The notes: generated by a model not told the origin, from the sequence alone. A stretch of 64,000 bases of DNA from Syntrophorhabdaceae bacterium (GCA_035541755.1 DATKMQ010000055.1:1-64000); one strand, 5' to 3'. Shown: positions 32,526-41,394, numbered from the stretch's first letter. Translations and numbers: made by a program.

Positions 32526-33424
32526 CTTATGACCTCCCTTTTGTTGATGTTTTCGTATTCTTCCTTAAATATTACCCGGTGCGATATGGTATATTCCGCG
32601 AGTTCCTTGATGTCTTCGGGAATGACGAAATCCCTTCCATGAAAGTACGCGTTCGTTTTCGCAGTATTCGTGATGGTGAGGGCGCCCCGCGTGGATAGGC
32701 CGGCGGAGAGATAATCGCTCTCTCGTGTAGCATGGAGTATTAAGAGGGTATATTCAAGAATCTTGTCCGAAATATAAACGGTCTTTGTTATCTCGTCCTG
32801 TATCGCGGCCACGTCGTCCTGGTTTACGACCGGGTCAATGAGATATATGTCTTCCCGTTTGCTGCCTATCTTCAGTATCTCTCTTTCCGCGTCCCGCGAA
32901 GGATAACCGATACTGATTTTCATCATGAACCTATCGAGCTGTGACTCAGGAAGAGGAAACGTACCGAATTGTTCAGCCGGGTTCTGAGTGGCGATGACGC
33001 TGAATAATTTTGGAAGTTTGTATGTTCTTCCCTCGATGGTTACCTGCTTTTCTTCCATGGCCTCGAGGAGAGCGCTCTGCGTTTTTGGTGTCGCCCTGTT
33101 TATTTCATCGCAGAGCACTATGTTATTGAATATGGGGCCTGGATGGAATTCAAACTCCCCGGCCGTTTTGTTGTATATGGACAGTCCGGTAATGTCTGTG
33201 GGTAACAGGTCGCTTGTGCACTGAATTCTCCCAAATGTGAGGCCCAGAGATTTTGCTATGCCGATAGCGAGCGTGGTCTTTCCCAAGCCGGGCAGATCTT
33301 CTATGAGAAGGTGGCCTCGTGAAAAAAAAGAGATAAGCGATAGGTTAAGCGGCTCCTCCTTTCCCTGAAGATAAGTGGATAACGAGCTCTTTATAAAATC
33401 TATCTTATGCGAATTGGGCCCCAT
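32492..33424 (-). CDS. MoxR-family AAA+ ATPase
   Basis: MoxR ATPase (AAA_3), 310 aa. Walker A LIEDLPGLGKTTLAIGIA (about residues 36-53), the CTSDLLPTDITG segment, Walker B ILFCDEINRA-like VLCDEINRATPKTQSALLEA (about 100-119), sensor 1 FSVIATQNPAEQ and a C-terminal lid. These ATPases act as chaperones for partners that often have VWA or DUF58 domains; the DUF58 and transglutaminase genes overlap or follow at once, so the three form one operon. The protein ends in the usual way (NAIPIPL). Confidence 0.93.
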   Translation of the reverse strand: MGPNSHKIDFIKSSLSTYLQGKEEPLNLSLISFFSRGHLLIEDLPGLGKTTLAIGIAKSLGLTFGRIQCTSDLLPTDITGLSIYNKTAGEFEFHPGPIFNNIVLCDEINRATPKTQSALLEAMEEKQVTIEGRTYKLPKLFSVIATQNPAEQFGTFPLPESQLDRFMMKISIGYPSRDAEREILKIGSKREDIYLIDPVVNQDDVAAIQDEITKTVYISDKILEYTLLILHATRESDYLSAGLSTRGALTITNTAKTNAYFHGRDFVIPEDIKELAEYTISHRVIFKEEYENINKREVIRSIVNAIPIPL

Positions 33425-33528
33425 ATGATGTCCGCCGGTCTCCTTTTTGCATTATAGTAACATATTTGTGCGCTTAAGGTCTTGATCTACGGCACAGTTT
33501 GACAAAATCGGTATTTTCATATTCAATT

Positions 33529-34440
33529 ATGCCTATGCAAAATCCGCAGTTCCCTGATTTTAAACCAATCGGGCTTGAAGATCGTGAGTTCATTGATGGT
33601 CTTTTGTCCGCAGATAACCCAACGATTTCCGAGATGACCTTCACGAATCTTTTTATATGGCGCCGTCATTACGCGTTTCAATGGTCGATATACAAGGACT
33701 GGCTTTTTATCATATCCGGACAAGGCCAGGGTGGCGTCTACGCTTTCGAGCCCATAGGCTCGTCGCCGCGGAAAGAAGCCGTTTTCACACTTCTCACGTG
33801 GCTTCGCGATACCATGCAAGTAGAAGACGCGAGGATAGAAAGGGCAGATCAAAAACTTATTTCGGAGTTAAGCGACCTGCCAGACTTCTCTATTGAGCCT
33901 CTCCGGGACCATTTCGATTACGTCTATCGCAGGGAAGACCTGGTGCAGCTTGCAGGCAACAAGTACCGATCCAAGAGAAACCACATTAACCAGCTCCTGC
34001 GTTTTCACGCGTGCGTCTACGAACCTCTTCAAGGTCGGCATATCGACGACTGCCTGGAGTTGCAGGAAAAATGGTGCCAGATGCGCAGATGCGAAGACGA
34101 CTTGAGCCTGCTCAGCGAACATGAGGCGATTGTGGAAATACTCACCCATTTTGACGCATTGCAAGTCCAGGGCGGAGTGGGTCTCGTGGGAGGAAAACTC
34201 GGGGCTTTCACTATCGGTGAGCAACTGAATAGTGATACGGCCGTAATCCACATCGAAAAGGCGGACCCGGAGATGTCGGGTCTCTATTCGTTCATTAACC
34301 AGCAGTTTTGTGAAAATGTGTGGCAGCACGTTACCTACATCAACAGGGAACAGGATCTGGGCATACCTGGACTGCGTGAAGCAAAGCTTTCCTACTATCC
34401 CGATCACTTTTCGGAAAAGTTCAGGATTCGTTTGAAATAG
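33529..34440 (+). CDS. DUF2156 GNAT-like protein
   Basis: DUF2156 family protein of about 303 aa (ATG 33529; an upstream in-frame start at 33499 is less likely). It opens FPDFKPIGLEDREFIDGLL and has the family core YRSKRNHINQLLRFH (about residue 150), then GALGGKLGAFTIGEQL-like VGGKLGAFTIGEQLN (about 225) and INREQDLGIPGLREAKLSYY near the end. The family has a double acetyltransferase (GNAT) fold related to the aminoacyl-phosphatidylglycerol synthase domain, so an aminoacyl-tRNA-dependent transferase is possible. No membrane helix. It is divergent from moxR. Confidence 0.82.
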   Translation: MPMQNPQFPDFKPIGLEDREFIDGLLSADNPTISEMTFTNLFIWRRHYAFQWSIYKDWLFIISGQGQGGVYAFEPIGSSPRKEAVFTLLTWLRDTMQVEDARIERADQKLISELSDLPDFSIEPLRDHFDYVYRREDLVQLAGNKYRSKRNHINQLLRFHACVYEPLQGRHIDDCLELQEKWCQMRRCEDDLSLLSEHEAIVEILTHFDALQVQGGVGLVGGKLGAFTIGEQLNSDTAVIHIEKADPEMSGLYSFINQQFCENVWQHVTYINREQDLGIPGLREAKLSYYPDHFSEKFRIRLK

Positions 34441-34545
34441 TTCGGGCGGTTTGCCGGAAAAGATCCTGCCCGGCGCCCGGCATCGTGCGCAACAGGTTCT
34501 TGTCGGAGCCGTCTATTTTCTCTCGGGCAAGTTGTGGTTCAGCGT

Positions 34546-36174
34546 TCAGACGTTTTTCTGGTTTCTCCATGGTGGTGGGGAAACGGGGTGCACGAATTCG
34601 ATGAGAAAGGGTTCATCCCACGTTACATCGTTGCGGAATATTCTTGCGAGACCCTTGAGGGTTTTAGTGCGTTTTGCCTTAATGTCAAACGCCCGGGCCA
34701 ACTTCACGAAATCGGGATTTCTGAGATTCATGAAGCCTTGAATGGCGTAGCGATCGATCATGGCGTCTTCGAGAATAGCGAAGCTATTGTTGTTGTAAAT
34801 AAAGATTACGACCGGGATGTTATATTGCTTCATAACGGCTATTTCCGACAGGGTGGGCAGAGCCCCGCCATCCCCGCATAAAGCGAGGCACGGCCTGTCC
34901 GGACGCGCGATTCTGGCTCCGATGGCCGCCGGTATGGAATAGAAGATCGGTGATACGCCCCGGGGCATGAGAAAGCTGTTCCTAAGATATACCGGCAGGT
35001 AATATTCCGACCAGTAAGAGGGGATATTCAAGTCGCACGCAATAGTCGTGCTCTCGGGAATAGAATCACGTATACATTTCATCACGGCGTACCCCGGAGC
35101 GCTTAGGGCAAGCCTCGCTTCCTCCTGACGCTGCAAGGTCTTGAGATGTTCGAGATCCCATCGGAAGACTTTCCTCTCCATGATGCGTTTTATGCCAAGA
35201 AGAGCCTCCTCCACATTGCCGGCGAACTTGAGCCGTGCAGCATAGTTCTTATCCATCCATTGATCGTCGATATCGATGTGAACAAGTTCCCTGAAACTCA
35301 CGCCTCTCCGCCCGGCATCGACGTCGCGGAGCCTTGTCCCTATAGCGATGATGAGATCGGATGATGTGAGGATATCCCGCACAACACCCTTTCTCATGAT
35401 ATTACCGAAGGCGTACGGGTTATCTTCGCGCACGACGCCTTTGCCTCCCGTGGTGCTTAAGAACGGGATGGAAGAATTGCGGCATATGTCGTTAAGAGCA
35501 AGACTGGCATTCTCGGTCATGAGAGCGGCTCCTCCCACAATAATCGGGTTCGTCTTGGTCTTAAGGAGCTCTGCGAAGGTGTGAAGAAAGGTGCGAATAT
35601 CACCTTCTTTCCGGTCTTTCGGAACGGGGTCGGAGGCGTCGATCTGTTTGTGCACGGGAGCAATTCCCGAAATCTCTTTACCGAACATGGTGTGTGGAAC
35701 GGATATGAGAGTGGGGCCGCGCCGGCCGGAGCCGGCTTCTTCGTATGCCTGCTGAAGAACTTGGGGCAGATCAGTTGGATCGATTACCCGATAGCTCTTC
35801 TTGATGAAGCGGCTAAAGATATTTTCGGGCTCCACAATGCCATGGAGAATACCTTTATTCAATTCGCTTGTTTCCACGTCTATGTGTATGATGAAAAGAG
35901 GAATGTCATCATGAAAGGCTTCCATGCATCCGGAGACGATGTTACCGAGTCCTGGTCCGGCGGTAACGAGCAGCACGCCGGTCCTCCCCGACGCCTTTGC
36001 ATAGCCTTGAGCCATAAATATCATGTCAGATTCATGTCTGCACGTAATTATGCGCATATTTTTCTGGTGGGACAGACGTTCGTTGAGCGGGAGCGTATGT
36101 ATACCGGGTAACTGGAAGATGCACCGAATGTCATTTCTCTCAAAAAAATCTATAAGTGCTTGTTTTACCAGCAT
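34546..36174 (-). CDS. Thiamine-diphosphate-dependent enzyme, acetolactate-synthase-like
   Basis: ThDP enzyme of 542 aa with the three-domain acetolactate synthase layout. The catalytic Glu is in IITCRHESDMIFMAQGYA (about residue 48), the middle domain in PIIVGGAALMTENA (about 205), and the ThDP/Mg site in LALCGDGGALPTLSEIAVMK with YNNNSFAIL (about 430-465, GDG-x25-NN). No small regulatory subunit is nearby and key residues for FAD use are not evident. It might be a catabolic acetolactate synthase or a 2-oxoacid decarboxylase; substrate unknown. It is divergent from the polyamine regulator, sharing a 120-base control region. Confidence 0.85.
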   Translation of the reverse strand: MLVKQALIDFFERNDIRCIFQLPGIHTLPLNERLSHQKNMRIITCRHESDMIFMAQGYAKASGRTGVLLVTAGPGLGNIVSGCMEAFHDDIPLFIIHIDVETSELNKGILHGIVEPENIFSRFIKKSYRVIDPTDLPQVLQQAYEEAGSGRRGPTLISVPHTMFGKEISGIAPVHKQIDASDPVPKDRKEGDIRTFLHTFAELLKTKTNPIIVGGAALMTENASLALNDICRNSSIPFLSTTGGKGVVREDNPYAFGNIMRKGVVRDILTSSDLIIAIGTRLRDVDAGRRGVSFRELVHIDIDDQWMDKNYAARLKFAGNVEEALLGIKRIMERKVFRWDLEHLKTLQRQEEARLALSAPGYAVMKCIRDSIPESTTIACDLNIPSYWSEYYLPVYLRNSFLMPRGVSPIFYSIPAAIGARIARPDRPCLALCGDGGALPTLSEIAVMKQYNIPVVIFIYNNNSFAILEDAMIDRYAIQGFMNLRNPDFVKLARAFDIKAKRTKTLKGLARIFRNDVTWDEPFLIEFVHPVSPPPWRNQKNV

Positions 36175-36232
36175 TTGGTGTCCAGACCCATTAGTTTAGC
36201 ATAGTGAACATAGAAGTTAAATAAAAATTTAC

Positions 36233-36274
36233 TTGACAAAGAAAAATAATACTAATAGTTTAATAACGTAAACT
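36233..36274 (+). promoter_or_regulatory. Promoter and dyad operator of the polyamine regulator
   Basis: TTGACA at 36233-36238 with a weak -10 (TAGTTT, 36256-36261) at 17-nt spacing. Overlapping that -10 is an inverted repeat AGTTTA-N6-TAAACT (36257-36274). The site is where an XRE-type regulator encoded 24 bases downstream would bind to repress itself and possibly the divergent ThDP gene. Confidence 0.5.
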
Positions 36275-36297
36275 TTGTGTAAGCGTATATTGTTATT

Positions 36298-36849
36298 ATG
36301 AAGATCGATAAAACAAGTATAGGTGACCGTATCAAAACCTTAAGGCAGGCGAAGAGCCTCACTCAGGAAGAATTGGGCACAAGAGCAGGCCTGACTAAAG
36401 GGTTTATTTCACAGGTGGAGCGAAACCATACCTCGCTTTCTGTTGAGAGCTTGATCGGCATTCTTGATGCCCTTGATGAGAAGCCATCGGCTTTCTTCAA
36501 CGGGGCCTACGACGAAAAGATCGTGTTTGAGCCCAAAGACAGGGTGGACCTGGACATTAACGGCGTCAAGATGTTTCAGATACTCGTTCCCGCTGCCCAG
36601 AACAGGATGATGGACCCCGCACTGCTCATACTTGCAGTTGGAGAGAAAACCCCCGAGGAAGAACCGCACGAGGGCGAAGAGTTTGGATTCGTTATTGCGG
36701 GCAGTGTAGACCTTGTGCTCGGGGCAAGGACATACAAGTTGAAGAAAGGCGCATGTTTCTTCTTCAAAGCAAAAAAGAGACATTACATAGCGAACAGGCG
36801 AGCGAAAGAAGCTGTGGTGCTGTGGGTGTCTTCGCCTCCTAATTTTTAG
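36298..36849 (+). CDS. XRE-family regulator with cupin domain
   Basis: Regulator of 183 aa. An XRE helix-turn-helix covers residues about 8-65 (IKTLRQAKSLTQEELGTRAG, then ISQVERNHTSLSVESL), and a small cupin beta-barrel covers about 110-180 (EEPHEGEEFGFVIAGSVDLV, HYIANRRAKEAVVLWVS). The layout is that of PuuR-like regulators, several of which sense polyamines or amino acids. It sits directly before a polyamine biosynthesis cluster, so polyamine- or arginine-responsive control is the natural inference. Confidence 0.88.
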   Translation: MKIDKTSIGDRIKTLRQAKSLTQEELGTRAGLTKGFISQVERNHTSLSVESLIGILDALDEKPSAFFNGAYDEKIVFEPKDRVDLDINGVKMFQILVPAAQNRMMDPALLILAVGEKTPEEEPHEGEEFGFVIAGSVDLVLGARTYKLKKGACFFFKAKKRHYIANRRAKEAVVLWVSSPPNF

Positions 36850-36893
36850 GACCCCGTAACGGGAAAGGAATTTGTTTTAGGGAGGATGATAAT

Positions 36894-36965
36894 ATGGAAC
36901 ATCGTAAAAACACGCGTCGGGAGCAGGATGACGTTGGGTTTGCTGCCGTTGTCTCGTGGGATTAG
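36894..36965 (+). CDS. Possible leader peptide of the arginine decarboxylase gene (23 aa)
   Basis: A 23-codon frame, [20 protein letters not shown] plus SWD, with a strong GGGAGG site 8 bases before its ATG, ending 19 bases before the decarboxylase ATG. It has three Arg codons (CGT, CGT, CGG) in its first nine, which would suit arginine-sensitive leader control. No homology can be claimed, and it could simply be translated leader sequence. Confidence 0.35.
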   Translation: MEHRKNTRREQDDVGFAAVVSWD

Positions 36966-36984
36966 GCGAATGGAGGATGAAGGA

Positions 36985-37530
36985 ATGACCCCAAAAAAAG
37001 TTTTTCTTACAAAAGGAGTAGGCGTCCATAAAGACAAGTTATCATCCTTTGAGGTCGCATTGAGAAATGCCGGCATTGAGAAGTGTAACCTTGTCTATGT
37101 ATCGAGCATATTTCCGCCCAAATGCAAGATTATCTCGAAGGCGGCTGGGCTCAAACAACTTCGGGCCGGCCAGATCACGTACTGTGTAATGTCACGTAAT
37201 GAAACGAATGAGCCGAACCGTCTTATCTCCGCATCGGTCGGTTTTGCCATGCCCAAGGATTTTACGAACTATGGCTATATTTCCGAACACCACGCTTTCG
37301 GTGAAAAGGCTGTCGTGTCCGGCGAATATGCCGAAGACCTTGCCGCAACAATGCTCGCGAGTACACTTGGTTTGCCTTTTGATCCGAACGAGGCGTGGGA
37401 TGAACGCAAGCAGTTCTACAGGGCGAGTGGCCATATATTCAAAACCAAGCACATTTGCCAGTCAGCGGAGGGAAACAAGGACGGTCTCTGGACCACCGTG
37501 CTGGCTTCGGCAGTCTTTATAATGGAATGA
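36985..37530 (+). CDS. Pyruvoyl-dependent arginine decarboxylase
   Basis: PvlArgDC, about 181 aa from the ATG at 36985 (GGAGG 8 bases upstream). It converts arginine to agmatine. The proenzyme cuts itself between two serines to form the pyruvoyl group; the motif is [11 protein letters not shown] (about residues 37-47). Also conserved: [20 protein letters not shown] and [10 protein letters not shown]. This type is common in archaea and some anaerobic bacteria. It is the first enzyme of the polyamine cluster; agmatinase begins one base after its stop. Confidence 0.9.
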   Translation: MTPKKVFLTKGVGVHKDKLSSFEVALRNAGIEKCNLVYVSSIFPPKCKIISKAAGLKQLRAGQITYCVMSRNETNEPNRLISASVGFAMPKDFTNYGYISEHHAFGEKAVVSGEYAEDLAATMLASTLGLPFDPNEAWDERKQFYRASGHIFKTKHICQSAEGNKDGLWTTVLASAVFIME

Positions 37531-37531
37531 G

Positions 37532-38404
37532 ATGTCGGATCGTCGCCTTGATTTTTGCGGGCTAAGAAGCAACGAGTCGCAATATGGGTCGGCTACTGCG
37601 GTCATTCTTCCGGTCCCCTTCGACAAGACGAGTACCTGGTGTAAGGGTGCAGACCAGGGGCCGAAAGCAATCATCGAGGCTTCGCGATATCTCGAATTCT
37701 ACGATATCGAAACGGATACCGAGATTCTCACAAAGGGAATTTACACGGCAAGACCGATCAAAGCCGCCTCCTCCTCTGCGCTCATAAGAAAGACTGAAAG
37801 AGCCGCCTTACGGTTTATTCAAGACAATAAGCTCGTTGTAACGTTGGGCGGCGAACACTCCGTTTCCATCGGTGCTATTAAGGCGTACGCTGACCGGTTT
37901 CAAGGTTTAAGCGTATTGCACCTTGATGCTCATGCCGACTCCCGCGACTCATATGAAGGGAGCCGTTACAACCATGCCTGCGTCATTGCCCGTGTCCGTG
38001 AGGTTGTCGGGAACATCGTTTCCGTGGGAATACGCAGTATGGATGCGTCTGAGCGGCCGGGCATGGATAAGAAGAGAATGTTCTTCGCGCACACGATCTA
38101 TGATTCCGAGGAGTGGATAACCCGGGTGGTGCGGCTACTCGGTAGGAACGTATACGTCACCATCGATCTCGATGTGTTCGATCCGGGCATCATGCCATCC
38201 ACAGGCACGCCGGAGCCGGGCGGCCTGTCTTGGTATCAGGTCATGAAACTCCTCCGCGCGGTCTCGAAATCGAAGCGGGTTCTCGGGTTTGATGTGGTCG
38301 AACTGTGCCCGTCTCATGTGAAAGCGCCCGATTTTCTTGCCGCTAAATTGATCTACACGTTCTTAAGTTATATAGAAGCGAATGCGCCTCGTGGCATATC
38401 GTAG
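37532..38404 (+). CDS. speB: Agmatinase
   Basis: Ureohydrolase of 290 aa that turns agmatine into putrescine and urea. Manganese ligands are seen in TLGGEHSVSIG (His, about 110), LHLDAHADSRDSYEG (about 130-144) and VTIDLDVFDPGIMPSTGTPE (about 208-227). The GSRYNHACVIARV segment and PEPGGLSW follow the agmatinase pattern and not arginase. Its position straight after arginine decarboxylase supports the call. Confidence 0.94.
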   Translation: MSDRRLDFCGLRSNESQYGSATAVILPVPFDKTSTWCKGADQGPKAIIEASRYLEFYDIETDTEILTKGIYTARPIKAASSSALIRKTERAALRFIQDNKLVVTLGGEHSVSIGAIKAYADRFQGLSVLHLDAHADSRDSYEGSRYNHACVIARVREVVGNIVSVGIRSMDASERPGMDKKRMFFAHTIYDSEEWITRVVRLLGRNVYVTIDLDVFDPGIMPSTGTPEPGGLSWYQVMKLLRAVSKSKRVLGFDVVELCPSHVKAPDFLAAKLIYTFLSYIEANAPRGIS

Positions 38405-38515
38405 TGGTGTGTTGCGGAACTCGTCCGGAGCGCTTCCTGAGGCGCTGAAGTTGATGTGAAATGGAGCATTATAGTATAGAACCTCGCATGGAAGCCGTTG
38501 AGCTAGGAGACACAT

Positions 38516-39754
38516 ATGGATGATAGAAAGAAGCATGGAAGGATCATGATAATCGGGGCAGGGGGCGTTGCCCAGGTCGCCTGCCACAAGTGTGCGCAGG
38601 TTCCGGAGGTCTTTACGAGCATACTGGTTGCGAGCAGGACGCTCTCCAAGTGCGAGGCCATAAAGACCGACATCAAGTCAAGATATGAGAAAGACATTGA
38701 GGTAGCACAGGTAGATGCCGACAATGTGCCGGAATTATCGAAACTTATTCAGACGTACAAACCCGATTTGGTTCTCAATCTCGCGCTCCCCTACCAGGAC
38801 CTGCACATCATGGATGCGTGCCTTGCCACAGGCGTTCACTACATAGATACGGCCAATTATGAACCGCTCAACGAGGCCCGTTTTGAATATAGATGGCAAT
38901 GGGCCTATCAGGAACAGTTTGCCAGAAAAGGGATTATGGCGGTCCTCGGTTCGGGCTTCGACCCCGGCGTAACGAATGTCTTTACCGCCTATGCGATGAA
39001 GCATTTCTTTGACGAGATCAACTACCTGGACATACTTGACTGCAACGCGGGAGATCACGGCCGGGCCTTCGCCACCAACTTTAACCCCGAGATCAATATC
39101 AGGGAAGTGACACAAGTCGTACGACACTGGGAAGAGGGCAAATGGATAGAGTCACCGGCTATTATCGAAGAGGGTAGTACCCATTTCAGCTTTGACTATC
39201 CGGTTGCGGGAACCAGGGAGAGTTATCTGCTCTATCATGAGGAACTGGAATCGCTTGTTCAACACATAAAGGGACTCAAACGGGCCAGGTTCTGGATGAC
39301 CTTCTCGCAGAACTATCTCACCCATCTCAGGGTACTCAGGAATATCGGTATGACACGCATAGATGAAGTGGATTACGAGGGCTGCAAGATCGTGCCTGTG
39401 AAGTTCCTCAAGGCGTTGCTCCCTGAGCCCGCTTCGCTCGGAGAGAGGTATACGGGAAAGACGGCGATCGGCAACATAATGACCGGAAAGAAGGATGGCA
39501 AAGCCCTTACCCGATATATCTACAATGTCTGCGACCATGAAGAGGCATTCAAGGAGACCGGAACACAGGCGATTGCCTATACCACAGGCGTTCCCGCCAT
39601 GATCGGCGCCATGATGGTGCTGACCGGTGCGTGGCAGGGAGCCGGCGTGTTTAATATGGAGCAGCTTGATCCGGACGGATTCATGGAGGCCCTGAACAAG
39701 TACGGTCTCCCCTGGCAGGTTGTGGACCACGTACCCCTTCCCGGGAAAGCTTAA
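38516..39754 (+). CDS. Carboxynorspermidine/carboxyspermidine dehydrogenase (saccharopine dehydrogenase family)
   Basis: Oxidoreductase of 412 aa. NAD(P) motif IMIIGAGGVAQVACHKCAQV at the N-terminus, then GSGFDPGVTNVFTAYAM (about 143-159), a signature of the carboxynorspermidine dehydrogenase branch. It joins aspartate semialdehyde to putrescine (or diaminopropane) and reduces the imine, giving carboxyspermidine (or carboxynorspermidine). With speB upstream supplying putrescine and the decarboxylase downstream, carboxyspermidine is the likely product. Ribosome site AGGAG. Confidence 0.9.
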   Translation: MDDRKKHGRIMIIGAGGVAQVACHKCAQVPEVFTSILVASRTLSKCEAIKTDIKSRYEKDIEVAQVDADNVPELSKLIQTYKPDLVLNLALPYQDLHIMDACLATGVHYIDTANYEPLNEARFEYRWQWAYQEQFARKGIMAVLGSGFDPGVTNVFTAYAMKHFFDEINYLDILDCNAGDHGRAFATNFNPEINIREVTQVVRHWEEGKWIESPAIIEEGSTHFSFDYPVAGTRESYLLYHEELESLVQHIKGLKRARFWMTFSQNYLTHLRVLRNIGMTRIDEVDYEGCKIVPVKFLKALLPEPASLGERYTGKTAIGNIMTGKKDGKALTRYIYNVCDHEEAFKETGTQAIAYTTGVPAMIGAMMVLTGAWQGAGVFNMEQLDPDGFMEALNKYGLPWQVVDHVPLPGKA

Positions 39755-39763
39755 AACACGCAC

Positions 39764-41104
39764 ATGGGCATTCAAATAGAAATTGATAGGGTGGTGAGGG
39801 CGATCTCAGATAAAGATCCGTCTTGCCCACGGGCATATTATACTCTGTCAGATAGCGCGAGAAATAAAGTGATCGGCGCGCTTAACCCGAATTTACTTAA
39901 GTCGCTTACCGCCATACTCAAGAGAGAAAGAAAGAAAGCATTGAGCGCCGCAAATCGAAGATTTCTTGAGAGTGCGGCGGCATCGATACGCACCCCGGTC
40001 TATTTGATCGATGAGACATTGCTCGAAGAAAACATGCGGATCCTAAGGTACGTGAAGGACCGCACAGGCTGTAAGATACTGCACGCACTCAAGGCGTATG
40101 CGTCCTTCGCCACTTTTCCCGTGATGAGCCGGTATCTTGACGGGGTCTCGGCAAGCGGTCTCAACGAGGCGCGGCTCGGCCGTGAAGAATTCGGCAAGGA
40201 AGTGCATACCTTTGCAGCGGCGCTTAAGGACGATGAAGTGGGCAATGTACTGAAATATTCGGACGTATTGATCTTCAATTCTTATTATCAGCTCGAAAAA
40301 TACGGGCCTCAAGCCCGAAAAACCGGGGTAGAGACCGGTATCAGGGTCAATCCCGGTTACGCCGAAGTGGTGACTGAGATGTACAACCCCTGTGCGCCCA
40401 ATTCACGGCTTGGAATGGTCTACGATTCGTTCCGTCGAGAGTTTTCCCTGTATAAAGGTATGATTAGGGGTTTACACTTTCACGCCATGTGTGAGCAGAA
40501 TTCGGACGTGCTTGAGAGGATACTTAAATCGTTTGAAAAGCTCTACGGGCCGTACATCAAGGAGGTGAAATGGGTCAATTTCGGCGGTGGACATCACATC
40601 ACACGTGAGGATTATGACCTGGAGCGACTGATAAGGATGATAAACGCCTTCAAGAACAGATACGGGGTGCAGGTTTATCTGGAGCCCGGTGAGGCGAGTG
40701 TCCTGAATGCCGGAGTGCTGATCTCCTCGGTGCTTGATGTCGTGAAGAACCAAATGGACATCGCCATCATGGATGCTTCAGCGGAGACGCATATGCCCGA
40801 CGTGCTGCTCATGCCTTATAGGCCGCACGCGTTGCAGTCGGGTACAGCGCGCGAAAAGAAATACACATACAGGGTTGCAGGACCAAGTTGTCTTGCCGGG
40901 GACGTAATCGGCGATTACTCCTTTGACCGGCCTCTTAAACGAGGCGACAGGCTCGTGTTTACGGACATGGCCCTATACAGCATTGTAAAGAACACCACAT
41001 TCAACGGGATCAATTTACCCGATATAGCGGTGGTAGGACAAGGGAAGGCCGCGAAGGTAATAAAGCGATTCGGCTATAAGGATTACAGAAATAGACAATC
41101 GTAA
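39764..41104 (+). CDS. nspC: Carboxynorspermidine/carboxyspermidine decarboxylase with N-terminal extension
   Basis: PLP-dependent decarboxylase of the alanine-racemase fold, 446 aa. The PLP lysine lies in KILHALKAYASFATFPVM (about residue 110), with the glycine loop WVNFGGGHHITREDYD (about 270) and YLEPGEASVLNAG (about 305). The usual NspC domain begins near residue 75 (TPVYLIDETLLEENM), so about 70 residues (DKDPSCPRAYYTLSDSARNK...) are extra. It makes spermidine (or norspermidine) as the last step of the cluster. It starts 9 bases after the dehydrogenase gene. Confidence 0.9.
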   Translation: MGIQIEIDRVVRAISDKDPSCPRAYYTLSDSARNKVIGALNPNLLKSLTAILKRERKKALSAANRRFLESAAASIRTPVYLIDETLLEENMRILRYVKDRTGCKILHALKAYASFATFPVMSRYLDGVSASGLNEARLGREEFGKEVHTFAAALKDDEVGNVLKYSDVLIFNSYYQLEKYGPQARKTGVETGIRVNPGYAEVVTEMYNPCAPNSRLGMVYDSFRREFSLYKGMIRGLHFHAMCEQNSDVLERILKSFEKLYGPYIKEVKWVNFGGGHHITREDYDLERLIRMINAFKNRYGVQVYLEPGEASVLNAGVLISSVLDVVKNQMDIAIMDASAETHMPDVLLMPYRPHALQSGTAREKKYTYRVAGPSCLAGDVIGDYSFDRPLKRGDRLVFTDMALYSIVKNTTFNGINLPDIAVVGQGKAAKVIKRFGYKDYRNRQS

Positions 41105-41268
41105 TGGGAAGGCCTGTCCTCGCGTGATTCATGTAACGCTACGCCTGCCTTTCAAGCTCGGGCACCTCGCAAAAATCTGGATTGAGCGTAGGGATGGAGT
41201 GAGTTAGAAGTGGCACCGTGGCCGGGCAGCTTAGCCGAATCCCGACTGCTTCTTTATAAAATCTTCAC

Positions 41269-41296
41269 TTGACTTTGGGTTATGCACTGTGATACA
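41269..41296 (+). promoter_or_regulatory. Promoter before the GEMM-like leader
   Basis: TTGACT (41269-41274), 16-nt spacer, GATACA (41291-41296). Transcription would start near 41303, right at the edge of the structured leader described next. Bases 41105-41268 hold nothing I can identify. Confidence 0.4.
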
Positions 41297-41305
41297 CGTT
41301 ATTCC

Positions 41306-41394
41306 GCCTGAAAAAGCCAAACTATCTGTGAGGGTGGCACAGCAAGCCGACAGTTATCACTTGCTCGACCCTGATAGGGAGCTTCGAGATGGCC
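41306..41394 (+). promoter_or_regulatory. GEMM (cyclic-di-GMP-I class)-like riboswitch, divergent
   Basis: The leader reads AAAAAGCCAAACTATC, a loop TGTGA, GGGTGG, then CACAGCAAGCC, which parallels the GEMM core GGGCAAACC-stem-GGGACGCAAAGCC. The second half (TTGCTCGACC, then GATAGGGAGCTTCGAGATGG) parallels the P2 part of known members (GCACTCC, GGTAGGTAGC...GATGG). Several otherwise conserved positions differ, so it may be degenerate or a variant binder. It lies directly before a PEP-CTERM gene, a usual setting for such switches in Geobacter-like bacteria. By-eye comparison only. Confidence 0.45.
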
